Shown here one piece after another: positions 54,591 through 63,964 of a stretch of 64,000 nucleotides of DNA. Positions within the stretch are counted from its first letter, which is position 1. Each line of letters starts with the position of its first letter. The notes below the pieces were generated by a model. It saw only the letters and a program-made list of their open reading frames with translations. It did not search any database and was not told the origin of the DNA. Origin of the DNA: Roseiarcus sp963794155 (GTDB lineage Bacteria > Pseudomonadota > Alphaproteobacteria > Rhizobiales > Beijerinckiaceae). The stretch covers positions 248,001 through 312,000 of the forward strand of contig CAWCCX010000016.1 of NCBI GenBank assembly GCA_963794155.1, in the 5' to 3' direction. A program made the position numbers and the translations under genes.

Positions 54591-56185
54591 GAGGCGACGA
54601 CACGCTTGTGCAGGCGCTGGATCGCGTCCAGGGCCGAGAGGATCGCGCCTTCCTGCCAGGCCGGAATGTAGGAGGCATGCTCGCCGGCAAGTACGATCCG
54701 GCCATCGATCTGGCAGAGGTCGTTGTAATGCGCCTTTCGCGCTTCATCCGACCATTCGCCCGCGCAGCCGAGCGTGAACGGGACCCGATGCCAGGCGACT
54801 GCGACGCCGTTTTCGAATTCGGTGCGATATTGCGGGTGAATCTGGGCCCCGAACTCGACCGCGCGCCTGACCCTCTCGGCCGGTGGCATCGCCGTGAATT
54901 CATAAGAGTTTGGTCCGTCCCAGGTGTAGCCGCCGAGCAGCACGCCCTTGCCGCCGGCGTTTAAATTCCCGCTGGGGTAGGAAATTTCGTGGATGGGCAG
55001 ATCGGTGTAGGTGATGCCGCCGAAAATGTGCTCGTCCTCTTCCCAGAACCGGCGCGAGAATTGCAGTCCCAACTTGACGACGGAAGCGTAGGGAACCGCG
55101 TCGATCGCAGCCTTCATCGGCGCGGAGACATTGACCGGGAGCTGGCTCAGAATGCTGAGCGGCAGCGCGCACACGCACCAGTCGGCCCTGACTTCCTGGG
55201 CGGCGCCGCCAGCGGCGAGGTCCTCGAACGCGATGCTGACCCCGGTCACGTCCTGCCGGATCGCGACGACTTTCGCGCCATATCGGATCCGATCGGGGAT
55301 CTGCCGGGCGAAGGCCTCGCCGATCCTGCCCATGCCGCCGACCGGCTGCATCATCGTGGTCTGAAAGTCGTAGTAGACAAAATTCTCCAGGCCCCGCCAC
55401 AGGCGTGAGGTGAGAATGTCGTTGAGCCCGATCGGGTCGCCGTTGACCGGCTCGGCGCCGAGGCCGCCGCCCGGACCCTTGGCGTAGCCGCGATAGGCAG
55501 CCGAATCTTCGCCCGCGCTATAGCGGAAGTCGTTGTCGAGCGCCCCGAGCGATCTCAGCGCCTCAAGCAAAATCTCCCGATCTTCCTTCGACACCTCGTC
55601 GTCGAGCGCGCCTTTCCGGGTCGCCTTGGCTAGAAGCTCGGCGACACCGCCGACAAAATCGGCCTTGATGTCCCGAATGCGCTGCGGCTTGCCGCCGAAA
55701 GCGGCCGAGGAATGCAGATAGGCGTTGTGATTGAGCTGGACAAAGGGTTCGAGAGCGACGCCGAACCGCCGACAGTAATCCAGGATCGCATAATGATGAT
55801 AGGGGATGCGCCACGGTCCGGGATTGAAGTAGAGGCCGGGATCGAATGTACAGGTCTGCGTCGCCCCGCCGAGCTCGGTGAACACATCGCCGCCCCTGAT
55901 CGTCCAGTTCCGTCCGCCGGGACGGTTGTTGAATTCGAGCACGCTCACGCGATAGCCGGCGCGGTCGAGCTCGATTGCGGCGGTCATTCCGGCAAGGCCG
56001 GCCCCCAGAATGACGACCGAGGCCCCTTTCGGATCGCCATCGAGCCGGATCGGACCCCGGTATGGCGATTCCGAGGCAAATCCGAGCCGCGTCATGACCT
56101 GATAGGCTCCGGCGCCGCCCAGGCTTGCGCCAATGAGCTCGATCAATCTTCGCCGGCTCATTGCGGGCGCCGTTTCGTCGATCAT
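54587..56185 (-). CDS. Exported flavin-dependent amine oxidase/dehydrogenase
   Basis: The 532-residue protein carries a twin-arginine-type leader (SRRRLIELIGASLGG), so export in folded form by Tat is likely. The FAD-binding motif VVILGAGLAGMTAAIELDRAG and the FNNRPGGRNWTIRGG follow, and the C-terminal GRIVLAGEHASYIPAWQEGAI closes the FAD site. Family members oxidise amino acids or amines. Coupling to a cytochrome c suggests a dehydrogenase feeding the respiratory chain rather than a hydrogen-peroxide-producing oxidase. The substrate is unknown. Confidence 0.88.
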   Translation of the reverse strand: MIDETAPAMSRRRLIELIGASLGGAGAYQVMTRLGFASESPYRGPIRLDGDPKGASVVILGAGLAGMTAAIELDRAGYRVSVLEFNNRPGGRNWTIRGGDVFTELGGATQTCTFDPGLYFNPGPWRIPYHHYAILDYCRRFGVALEPFVQLNHNAYLHSSAAFGGKPQRIRDIKADFVGGVAELLAKATRKGALDDEVSKEDREILLEALRSLGALDNDFRYSAGEDSAAYRGYAKGPGGGLGAEPVNGDPIGLNDILTSRLWRGLENFVYYDFQTTMMQPVGGMGRIGEAFARQIPDRIRYGAKVVAIRQDVTGVSIAFEDLAAGGAAQEVRADWCVCALPLSILSQLPVNVSAPMKAAIDAVPYASVVKLGLQFSRRFWEEDEHIFGGITYTDLPIHEISYPSGNLNAGGKGVLLGGYTWDGPNSYEFTAMPPAERVRRAVEFGAQIHPQYRTEFENGVAVAWHRVPFTLGCAGEWSDEARKAHYNDLCQIDGRIVLAGEHASYIPAWQEGAILSALDAIQRLHKRVVAS

Positions 56186-56289
56186 CCTTCAGTCCTGCTG
56201 TCGCGCTCTTGAGCGATCCTATAGTCGCATTGTCGAACGAGGCGCGCAAAAAGGCGCGCTGCTTTCCTGCGAGAGCTTGACTAGGCCGC

Positions 56290-56817
56290 CTACCGACGCT
56301 CGAGCCGCGCCAGAACCGCCGCGACCGGCTCTGCGTGCGCAAGCACGAGATCGGCTGCGGCGGCGACGTCGTCGATCGACGCGTGCGGGAGGCGCGCCGG
56401 CGGATCGTTGCAATCGCTGACCAGCGCAACGATGCGATCGTCTTGCGGGTGGAGCGGCGGCTTGCCGTTGGCGGTGCGATAGACCTCGATCTTGGGCAGG
56501 GGATCGCGCTTGAAGCCCTCGATGAGGACCAAGTCGACCGGCGCGACCAGGCGCAAGAGCTCGGCGAGCGACGGTTCGGGCGCCCCGCGCAACTCACGCA
56601 TCAGCGCCAGCCGATTGGCCGAAGCGACCAGAACTTCGTGCGCGCCGGCGGCGCGATGAGCGTAGGAATCCTTGCCCGGCCGGTCGAGGTCGAAGCCATG
56701 ATGGGCGTGCTTGATCGTCGAGACGCTCAAGCCGCGCCGGTTCAGTTCGGGAATGAGCCGGACGATGAGGGTCGTCTTGCCCGCTCCGCTCCAGCCGGCA
56801 AAGCCGATCGCGCGCAT
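56290..56817 (-). CDS. mobB: Molybdopterin-guanine dinucleotide biosynthesis adaptor MobB
   Basis: The 175-residue GTP-binding protein has a P-loop GFAGWSGAGKTTLIVRL, the conserved STIKHAHHGFDLDRPGKDS and LVLIEGFKRDPLPKIEV. MobB assists MobA in making the guanine dinucleotide form of the molybdenum cofactor. No mobA is adjacent. The operon with a molybdenum hydroxylase lies 8 kb away, and a direct link is not implied since those enzymes generally use the cytosine dinucleotide form. Confidence 0.93.
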   Translation of the reverse strand: MRAIGFAGWSGAGKTTLIVRLIPELNRRGLSVSTIKHAHHGFDLDRPGKDSYAHRAAGAHEVLVASANRLALMRELRGAPEPSLAELLRLVAPVDLVLIEGFKRDPLPKIEVYRTANGKPPLHPQDDRIVALVSDCNDPPARLPHASIDDVAAAADLVLAHAEPVAAVLARLERR

Positions 56818-56959
56818 GGCCGAAACCTTTCCTTCCCTCCAGCCGCCGCTCGTTATCTAGTCGTCCGCCGCGGCGAGCGCGATGGGAAAACGCGTCATTT
56901 CTCGACATAGGCAAGACGTGCTCGGCCAGAATAAGATTGCCCGCCTCCGGGAGCCAGCC

Positions 56960-59900
56960 ATGACCGCCGCCGCCGACGTCTTCGCCGCGTTCCGCCCCGA
57001 CGTTCTCCCGCAAACGCCGCTCAGGGCCGCAATCACCGCCGCCTATCGGCGCCCGGAGCCCGAATGCATACCGCCTCTCATCGCGATGGCGGCTGCGAAT
57101 CCGGACGAGGCTCGGCGCATCGAGGCCTTGGCCCACAGCCTGGTCACCCAGCTCAGGGCCAAGACGCGCTCGACCGGCGTCGAGGGCTTGATCCACGAAT
57201 ATTCACTTTCGAGCCAGGAGGGGGTGGCGCTGATGTGCCTCGCCGAGGCATTGTTGCGCATTCCCGACGCCGCCACTCGCGATGCGCTGATCCGCGACAA
57301 GCTCGCGCCGGGCGACTGGCGCTCCCATCTCGGCCACAGTCCGTCGCTGTTCGTCAACGCCGCCACTTGGGGCCTGGTCATGACCGGCCGCCTCGTGACG
57401 ACGACCAGCGAGCAGGGCCTGTCGGCGGCGTTGACGCGCCTCATCGCCCGGAGCGGCGAGCCGATCATCCGCCGCGGCGTCGACGTCGCGATGCGGCTCA
57501 TGGGCGAGCAATTCGTCACCGGCCGCACGATCGAGGAGGCGATCGGAAACAGTCGCGAGCGCGAGGCGCGAGGCTTTACGTTCTCCTACGACATGCTGGG
57601 CGAATCGGCCATGAACGCCGAGGACGCCGCCCGCTATCTCGACGAGTACGAGCGCGCCGTGCACGTCATCGGGAAGGCCTCGCATCGCCGTGGCATCTAC
57701 GAAGGACCAGGCATTTCGATCAAGCTCTCGGCTCTCCACCCGCGCTACCAGCGGATCAAGCGCGCCCGCGCTACGAACGAGCTCCTGCCGCGCATCAAAG
57801 GGCTCGCGGCGCTCGCCAAATCCTACGATATCGGCCTCAATATCGACGCCGAGGAGTCCGACCGGCTCGATCTTTCGCTCGATCTCCTCGAAGCGCTTTG
57901 CCTCGACCCGGAGCTTAACGGGTGGAATGGCCTCGGTTTCGTCATCCAGGCCTACGGCAAGCGCTGCGCCTTCGTTATCGACTGGCTCGTCGATCTCGCG
58001 CGCCGCTCAGGCCGCCGGCTGATGATCCGCCTCGTCAAGGGCGCCTATTGGGATTCGGAGATCAAGCGGGCCCAGGTCGACGGGCTCGACGGCTTTCCGG
58101 TGTTCACCCGCAAGGTCCACACCGACGTCAGCTACCTTGCCTCGGCGCGCAAATTGCTCGCCGCGCCGGATGCCGTCTTTCCGCAATTCGCGACCCATAA
58201 CGCCCAGACGCTTGCATCCGTGCTCGTCTTCGCGGGGCCGAATTTCTATCGCGGCCAATATGAATTCCAGTGCCTGCACGGCATGGGTGAGCCGCTCTAC
58301 GAGGAAGTGGTCGGCCGCCACAAGCTCGACCGCCCGTGCCGGGTCTACGCGCCGGTCGGCTCGCATGAGACGCTCCTCGCCTATCTCGTTCGCCGCCTGC
58401 TCGAGAACGGCGCCAACACCTCGTTCGTCAATCGAATCGCCGACGCGGGCGTAGCCGTGGATGATCTCGTCGCCGATCCGGTCGCTGTCGCCCGCGCGAT
58501 CCAGCCGATCGGTGCGCCGCACGACAAGATCGCGGCCCCGCGCGACCTCTATGCGCCGGATCGCCTCAACTCGCGCGGGCTCGATTTCTCCGACGAGCAG
58601 CGTCTGGCCAAGCTCGCCAACGGGCTCGCCGCGAGCGCGCAAACGGCCTGGCGCGCCTTTCCGCCGGGCGCGGCGGCCAACGACCCGGGCGAACCGGTCC
58701 TGAACCCCGCCGACCGAAGCGACGTCGTCGGCTTCGCCCGTCACGCGCGCGCCGACGAGATCGCGGAGGCGCTCGGTGTCGGCGACCGCGCCGCGCCCGC
58801 GCTCGCGGCGATCCCGCCGTCCGAGCGGACGGCGACGCTGCGTCACGCCGCCGACCTCATCGAGGCTGAGAGCGATCGGCTCGTCGGCCTCATTGTGCGC
58901 GAGGCCGGCAAGTCCTACGCCAATGCGGTCGCCGAAGTGCGCGAGGCGGCCGACTTCCTGCGCTACTACGCCCATGAGGCGGCGCGCACCTTCTCTCCCG
59001 GCTCCCCTGCTCCGCTCGGCCTCGTCGTCTGCATCAGTCCCTGGAACTTTCCGCTCGCCATCTTCACCGGCCAGATCGCCGCCGCTCTGGCGGCGGGCAA
59101 TTCGGTGATCGCCAAGCCGGCCGAAGAAACGCCCCTCATCGCGGCCGAAGCCGTGCGGCTCATGCACCGAGCCGGCGTTCCACCCGACGGGCTTCAGCTC
59201 ATCCCCGGAGCGGGCGAGGTCGGCGCGGCGCTGGTCGCCGATCCGCGCGTCCAGGGGGTCGTCTTCACCGGGTCGACTCCGGTCGCGCGACTGATCGAGA
59301 AAGAACTCGCGGGGCGCCTGACCCGCCGCGGCGCGCCCCTGGCCCTGATCGCCGAGACCGGAGGCTTGAACGCGATGGTGGTCGATTCCTCGGCCCTCGC
59401 GGAGCAGGTCGTCGCCGACGTCGTCTCTTCAGCCTTCGATTCCGCCGGCCAGCGCTGCTCGGCTTTGCGCATCCTCTGCCTCCAGGACGACGTAGCTGAC
59501 CGCATCCTCGACATGCTGAGAGGCGCGATGGTGGAACTCGAGGTCGGCGATCCGCGTAAGCTCTCGGTCGATGTCGGCCCGGTCATAACCGCTGAGGCGC
59601 GCGATATGATCGTGGCCCACATCGAGGCCATGTCGGGCCGCGGACACAAAGTTACCCAAACTTCCCTCGGCGAAGCGGGCGCGCGCGGCACGTTCGTCGC
59701 GCCGACCCTGATCGAAATCGGCAAAGTCGCCGAGGTCGAGCGCGAGGTGTTCGGGCCGGTGCTGCACGTGCTGCGGTTCAGGCGCGAGGCGCTCGATGCG
59801 CTGATCGACGACATCAACGCCGCCGGCTACGGCCTCACTTTCGGCCTCCACACCCGCATCGACGAGACGATCGCGCGGGTGACCGAACGGATCGAGGTCG

Positions 59901-60628
59901 GCAACATTTATGTCAACCGCAACATCATCGGCGCGACGGTCGGCGTGCAGCCGTTCGGCGGCTCGCGGCTCTCGGGAACCGGCCCGAAAGCCGGCGGCCC
60001 GCTCTATCTCTCGCGTTTGGCCGCCGAGCCGGCGCCGGGCGCGCTCGAGGGCGTCGAAGGGGCGGGCGCGGCGCACTGGGCGATCCGCGTCTTTATCGAC
60101 TGGCTTCGCGCCTCCGGCCGCCCGGCCGAGGCCGAGCGCTGCGTCGGCCTCATGGCGCGCTCGCCGCTCGGCGCCCGCCTCGAGCTTAAGGGACCGGTTG
60201 GCGAGCGCAATATCTACGCGCTCAAGCCGCGCGGCCGGATCGCGGCGCTGGCGGCGAGCCAGAGCGCCGCGCTGATCCAGATCGGGGCGATCCTCGCGAC
60301 CGGCAACGACGCGGTCGTCAACGCTAGCGAAATGCTGGCCCTGAAAGGACTGCCGCCCGAACTGACGCACCGGGTCGCGATGGCCTTCTACCCACTGGAG
60401 GCGCCCTCGCTCGCCGGCGTCCTCTTCGAGGGCGAAGCCGACGCGCTCGCAGCCGCCTTGCGCCAGCTTGCCAACCGCCCCGGCCCCATCGTCCGCCTCC
60501 AGGCCCTGAGCCCAGCACGGCTCGCGGCCGGCGAGGATTACGACCTCGCGGAATTGGTCGAGGAATGCGCGATCGCCACCAACACCGCCGCCGCCGGCGG
60601 CAACGCAAGCTTGATGACGATCGGGTGA
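56960..60628 (+). CDS. putA: Bifunctional proline dehydrogenase / L-glutamate gamma-semialdehyde dehydrogenase PutA
   Basis: From the ATG at 56960 (GGGAG upstream) the protein has 1,222 residues. The FAD-containing proline dehydrogenase barrel spans about 110-480 (FSYDMLGESAMNAEDAARY, GISIKLSALHPRY, RLVKGAYWDSEIKRAQ). The aldehyde dehydrogenase part spans about 560-1020, with IAETGGLNAMVVDSSAL and the catalytic Cys near residue 833 in SAGQRCSALRIL. The extra C-terminal domain is typical of long PutA. There is no N-terminal ribbon-helix-helix domain, so it should not repress its own gene. It converts proline to glutamate at the membrane. Confidence 0.95.
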   Translation: MTAAADVFAAFRPDVLPQTPLRAAITAAYRRPEPECIPPLIAMAAANPDEARRIEALAHSLVTQLRAKTRSTGVEGLIHEYSLSSQEGVALMCLAEALLRIPDAATRDALIRDKLAPGDWRSHLGHSPSLFVNAATWGLVMTGRLVTTTSEQGLSAALTRLIARSGEPIIRRGVDVAMRLMGEQFVTGRTIEEAIGNSREREARGFTFSYDMLGESAMNAEDAARYLDEYERAVHVIGKASHRRGIYEGPGISIKLSALHPRYQRIKRARATNELLPRIKGLAALAKSYDIGLNIDAEESDRLDLSLDLLEALCLDPELNGWNGLGFVIQAYGKRCAFVIDWLVDLARRSGRRLMIRLVKGAYWDSEIKRAQVDGLDGFPVFTRKVHTDVSYLASARKLLAAPDAVFPQFATHNAQTLASVLVFAGPNFYRGQYEFQCLHGMGEPLYEEVVGRHKLDRPCRVYAPVGSHETLLAYLVRRLLENGANTSFVNRIADAGVAVDDLVADPVAVARAIQPIGAPHDKIAAPRDLYAPDRLNSRGLDFSDEQRLAKLANGLAASAQTAWRAFPPGAAANDPGEPVLNPADRSDVVGFARHARADEIAEALGVGDRAAPALAAIPPSERTATLRHAADLIEAESDRLVGLIVREAGKSYANAVAEVREAADFLRYYAHEAARTFSPGSPAPLGLVVCISPWNFPLAIFTGQIAAALAAGNSVIAKPAEETPLIAAEAVRLMHRAGVPPDGLQLIPGAGEVGAALVADPRVQGVVFTGSTPVARLIEKELAGRLTRRGAPLALIAETGGLNAMVVDSSALAEQVVADVVSSAFDSAGQRCSALRILCLQDDVADRILDMLRGAMVELEVGDPRKLSVDVGPVITAEARDMIVAHIEAMSGRGHKVTQTSLGEAGARGTFVAPTLIEIGKVAEVEREVFGPVLHVLRFRREALDALIDDINAAGYGLTFGLHTRIDETIARVTERIEVGNIYVNRNIIGATVGVQPFGGSRLSGTGPKAGGPLYLSRLAAEPAPGALEGVEGAGAAHWAIRVFIDWLRASGRPAEAERCVGLMARSPLGARLELKGPVGERNIYALKPRGRIAALAASQSAALIQIGAILATGNDAVVNASEMLALKGLPPELTHRVAMAFYPLEAPSLAGVLFEGEADALAAALRQLANRPGPIVRLQALSPARLAAGEDYDLAELVEECAIATNTAAAGGNASLMTIG

Positions 60629-60718
60629 GCGGCGCGAGGGCCGGAAAGCGCTTCTGGCCAGCGTCTCGCGTAGAGCGTCGATCCCGGTTAGCCTCCGCGA
60701 TCGAGGGCGCTTGGAGGA

Positions 60719-61747
60719 ATGATGAAGATGCGGGCGATCGGATATCGCGAAGCGAGCCCTGAGCTCAACCATTTGCAGGCGTTCGACATCCCGCGGCCAA
60801 AGCCAACGGGTCGCGATCTGCTTGTCGAGGTGCGCGCAGTCTCAGTCAACCCCGTCGACTACAAAGTGGCGAGCGGCGGCGGTCCAGGCGGCGCAGCCTC
60901 CGAGGCGAGCGACTTCAAGGTGGTCGGCTACGACGCCGCCGGAGTGGTCGCTGAGATCGGGCGCGAGGCGCGGCTTTTCAAGCCGGGCGATGAAGTGTTC
61001 TACGCCGGCAGCGTCGGCCGCCAGGGCGCGGACATGGAGTTTCATCTGGTCGACGAACGGATCGTCGGCCACAAGCCGCGTACGCTCGATTTCGCCGCCG
61101 CGGCAGCTTTGCCCCTGACATCGATTACGGCCTGGGAGGCGATGTTCGACCGGCTCGACGTCGCCAAACCCGTTCCCGGGGCCGCTCGCGCCATCCTCAT
61201 CCTCGGCGGCGCTGGCGGCGTCGGTTCGATCGCGATTCAGCTCGCTCGGCAATTGACCGATCTCACGGTCGTCGCGACCGCCTCGCGCCCCGAAACCGTG
61301 CAGTGGGCGAAGGACATGGGCGCGCATCATGTCGTCGACCACAAAAAGTCGCTTACGCCTCAGATCGCTGGGCTCGGCATAGGCGGTCCCGCTTTCATCT
61401 TCGCGACCTCGCCCATTGGCGGTCTCATCGCGGACCTCGCCGACTTGATCGCGCCGCAGGGACGCATCGCTCTCATCAATGGCGAAGCGGCGGATCTATT
61501 TGTCTTTAGGCCCAAGAGCGTATCCATTCACCATGAGCTCATGTTCACTCGGCCATTGTTCCAGACAGCGGACATGGAGGCCCAGCATAGGCTCTTGAAC
61601 GAGGTCGCCAAGCTCGTCGATTCCGGGCGCGTTCGATCCACCATGCGCGAGAACTACGGACGCATCGATGCGGCCAATCTCATGCGCGCGATGGCTCACC
61701 TCAAGTCTGGCAGCGCCATCGGCAAGATTGTGCTCGCAGGGTTTTAG
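60719..61747 (+). CDS. Zinc-less MDR-family alcohol dehydrogenase / quinone oxidoreductase
   Basis: The 342-residue protein has the medium-chain dehydrogenase layout: VSVNPVDYKVASGG in the catalytic domain, GYDAAGVVAEIG, and the Rossmann motif ILILGGAGGVGSIAIQLAR. Zinc-binding Cys/His ligands are not evident, as in quinone reductases. It uses NAD(P)H. It is 90 bp downstream of putA in the same direction; a shared transcript is possible but not shown. Confidence 0.85.
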   Translation: MMKMRAIGYREASPELNHLQAFDIPRPKPTGRDLLVEVRAVSVNPVDYKVASGGGPGGAASEASDFKVVGYDAAGVVAEIGREARLFKPGDEVFYAGSVGRQGADMEFHLVDERIVGHKPRTLDFAAAAALPLTSITAWEAMFDRLDVAKPVPGAARAILILGGAGGVGSIAIQLARQLTDLTVVATASRPETVQWAKDMGAHHVVDHKKSLTPQIAGLGIGGPAFIFATSPIGGLIADLADLIAPQGRIALINGEAADLFVFRPKSVSIHHELMFTRPLFQTADMEAQHRLLNEVAKLVDSGRVRSTMRENYGRIDAANLMRAMAHLKSGSAIGKIVLAGF

Positions 61748-61766
61748 CAGCGCGAGCAACCCTCCC

Positions 61767-62813
61767 TCACGCCGCCTCGAGCGCTAGGCCCTCAGCCGCC
61801 TTCGCGATCCGCAACCGCCCGTCGCGGACCAGGATGTTCACATGCGCCAGCGCCTCGCTGAAGGCGAACACGAGCTGGTGCGGGTCATCGATCCTGCGGC
61901 CGAAAATGACCGGCACCAGCTCGGCGACCGTCTGCGGCCCTTGCTTGCATGCCTCGAGGATGGCCATGCAGCGCGCCTCGTGGTGGGCTATGAGCTCCTC
62001 GGCGCGCGCGCCCAAGCCCACGAACGGCAGGTTGTGCCCGGGCAGGACCAAGACGTCCTTCGGCAACCTGCGCTTGAGCGTCTCGAGCGAGCGCAGATAG
62101 GCGCCAAGCGGGTTCCCTTCCGGGTCCATCGCCTCGACGCTCACGTTGGGCGAGATCTTGGCCAGCACCTGATCGCCGCACAGGATGAGGTTGTCCGCTT
62201 CCGAATAGAGCATCACCTGCTCGGGCGAATGGCCGGCGCCCGTCATCACCTCGAACTCGCGCCCGCCGATCGTTAGCTTGTCCTCCGCGATAAGGCGCAG
62301 AAACGTCCTCGGCGGCGGCGAGACCATTCTCAAATATTGCAAGCCGTTGCCGAGCAGGAGTTCGGTGTTTTCCTCGCTCAGCCCGTGTGAGCGATAGAAG
62401 CCGCGATAGGGTTCCGATCTCAGCCCTTGCGGGTCGAGACGGATGTTGAGCGAGATGAGATATTCCGTCTCGCTCATCGCCAGTTGCAGGCCGAAGCGCT
62501 CACAGAGCCACCCGGCGAGGCCGACGTGGTCGGGATGGAAGTGGGTGGCGATGACCCGGGTCAGCCTGCGCCCGCGAAGCGGGCCGGCGAGAAGCGCTTC
62601 CCAGGCGGCGCGCGACGGCGGGTTGTCGATCCCCGAATCGATGAGCGCGAGCCCGTCGCCGTCCTCGATCAAATAGACATTGACGTGGTCGAGCCGGAAC
62701 GGAAGAGGAAATCGCGCCCAAAAGACCCCCGGATGAACTTCGATCGCTTCGCCTGGCTTCGGCGGAACGGGGTTGGGAAACTCCAGCGTCTCGAGCATTG
62801 CGCGGTTCAACAT
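61767..62813 (-). CDS. MBL-fold metallo-hydrolase
   Basis: The 348-residue protein contains the zinc motif ATHFHPDHVGLAGW (HxHxDH), further ligands in MTGAGHSPEQVML and LPGHNLPFVGLG, and a C-terminal winged-helix-like part seen in LACTB2-type hydrolases. The start could also be the ATG at 62796-62798. It overlaps no other gene; the CoA-transferase stop lies 44 bp upstream in the same direction. The substrate is not assigned. Confidence 0.85.
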   Translation of the reverse strand: MLNRAMLETLEFPNPVPPKPGEAIEVHPGVFWARFPLPFRLDHVNVYLIEDGDGLALIDSGIDNPPSRAAWEALLAGPLRGRRLTRVIATHFHPDHVGLAGWLCERFGLQLAMSETEYLISLNIRLDPQGLRSEPYRGFYRSHGLSEENTELLLGNGLQYLRMVSPPPRTFLRLIAEDKLTIGGREFEVMTGAGHSPEQVMLYSEADNLILCGDQVLAKISPNVSVEAMDPEGNPLGAYLRSLETLKRRLPKDVLVLPGHNLPFVGLGARAEELIAHHEARCMAILEACKQGPQTVAELVPVIFGRRIDDPHQLVFAFSEALAHVNILVRDGRLRIAKAAEGLALEAA

Positions 62814-62857
62814 CGTCCGGTTTCGTCCTTCGACTGTTGCGTTCGCTTCGGCTCCGT

Positions 62858-63886
62858 TCAGCCGAGCGGCAGAAAGCGCGGCGCGCCGGCGGCGTCCAGT
62901 TGACCGTCGGGGCCAACCCGATAGACGCCGCGCGCCGCATTGTGCGGGTGGGCCGCGGCCTCGGCGAGGCTCAGCACCGGGGCGAAGCACGCCTCGGTCC
63001 CCTCGAGAAGCGCGCGCCAGTGGGCGCTCGGACGGCCGAGAAAGAGCGCGCGGAACCGCGCCTTCAAGGCCGGCCAGGCGGCCCGGTCGTATTGCGCCTT
63101 CGGATCGACGTCCGCAAGGCCGAGCCGTTCGAGAAGAGCCGCATAGAACCGCGGCTCGAGCGCCCCGATCGCCACATACCGGCCGTCGGCGCAGGCATAG
63201 ACATCGTAGAACGGCGAGTCATGGAATGGGCTCAGGTCCGGCCCGTCGAGCATCCCGGAAGCGCGCGCCGCAAGCGCAATGCCGCTCAAGCTCGCGACAA
63301 CGTCGATGATCGAACAGTCGATTACGCAACCCTTGCCGCTGCGGGAAGCGGCGAAGACTGCGCTCATGAGCCCGAAGGCGAGGCCGAGCGCGCCGCCCCC
63401 GTCGCCGAGAACCGTCGGCGGCGGAATCGGCGCCGCGCCGGGGCGGGCGGCGAGGGACAGCGCGCCGCTCAACGCCAGATAGTTGAGATCGTGGCCGGCA
63501 GCCGGGGCGAGCGGGCCGTCCTGCCCCCAGCCGGTCATGCGGCCATAGACGAGGCGCGCATTTCGCCTAGCGCAGTCGGCGGGGCCGAGGCCGAGGCGCT
63601 CCATCACCCCTGGCCGATTGCCTTCGATCAGCGCGTCGGCGGTCTCGACCAGGGCGAGCGCCTTCTCGACCGCCTCCGGGCGCTTGAGATCGAGAGCGAC
63701 GATCCGCTTGCCATGCCGAAGGGGTTGCTCGGAGAGCGGGCGGGCCGGATCGCCAAGCGCCGCCTTGTTCGGGCGAACGACCGCGGTCACCTCGGCGCCG
63801 AGGTCGGCGAGCATCCGCCCCGCGAGCGGACCTGGACCGATGCCCTCGAACTCGACGACGCTCAAGCCCAGAAGCGGACGAATCAT
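62858..63886 (-). CDS. Family III CoA transferase, alpha-methylacyl-CoA racemase-like
   Basis: The 342-residue protein belongs to the CaiB/BaiF family. GHDLNYLALSGAL matches the His-containing active-site segment of alpha-methylacyl-CoA racemase and LGDGGGALGLAFGLM carries the Asp; the N-terminal region shows GPGPLAGRMLADLGAEV. It would invert the 2-methyl centre of branched acyl-CoA thioesters so that they can be beta-oxidised. I chose the ATG at 63884-63886; the frame is open to 63940. Confidence 0.87.
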   Translation of the reverse strand: MIRPLLGLSVVEFEGIGPGPLAGRMLADLGAEVTAVVRPNKAALGDPARPLSEQPLRHGKRIVALDLKRPEAVEKALALVETADALIEGNRPGVMERLGLGPADCARRNARLVYGRMTGWGQDGPLAPAAGHDLNYLALSGALSLAARPGAAPIPPPTVLGDGGGALGLAFGLMSAVFAASRSGKGCVIDCSIIDVVASLSGIALAARASGMLDGPDLSPFHDSPFYDVYACADGRYVAIGALEPRFYAALLERLGLADVDPKAQYDRAAWPALKARFRALFLGRPSAHWRALLEGTEACFAPVLSLAEAAAHPHNAARGVYRVGPDGQLDAAGAPRFLPLG

Positions 63887-63964
63887 TGACGGGCCCCCCG
63901 GCGCCGAAACCATGTGCAGCTCATGACCTCGACCGCCCATCCGAGGAGAGAGGCGCCACGAAGC

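Noticed and set aside
56882..56959. Upstream start for PutA
   Set aside because: The extra residues are basic and unlike PutA N-termini; the ATG at 56960 has a better ribosome-binding site.
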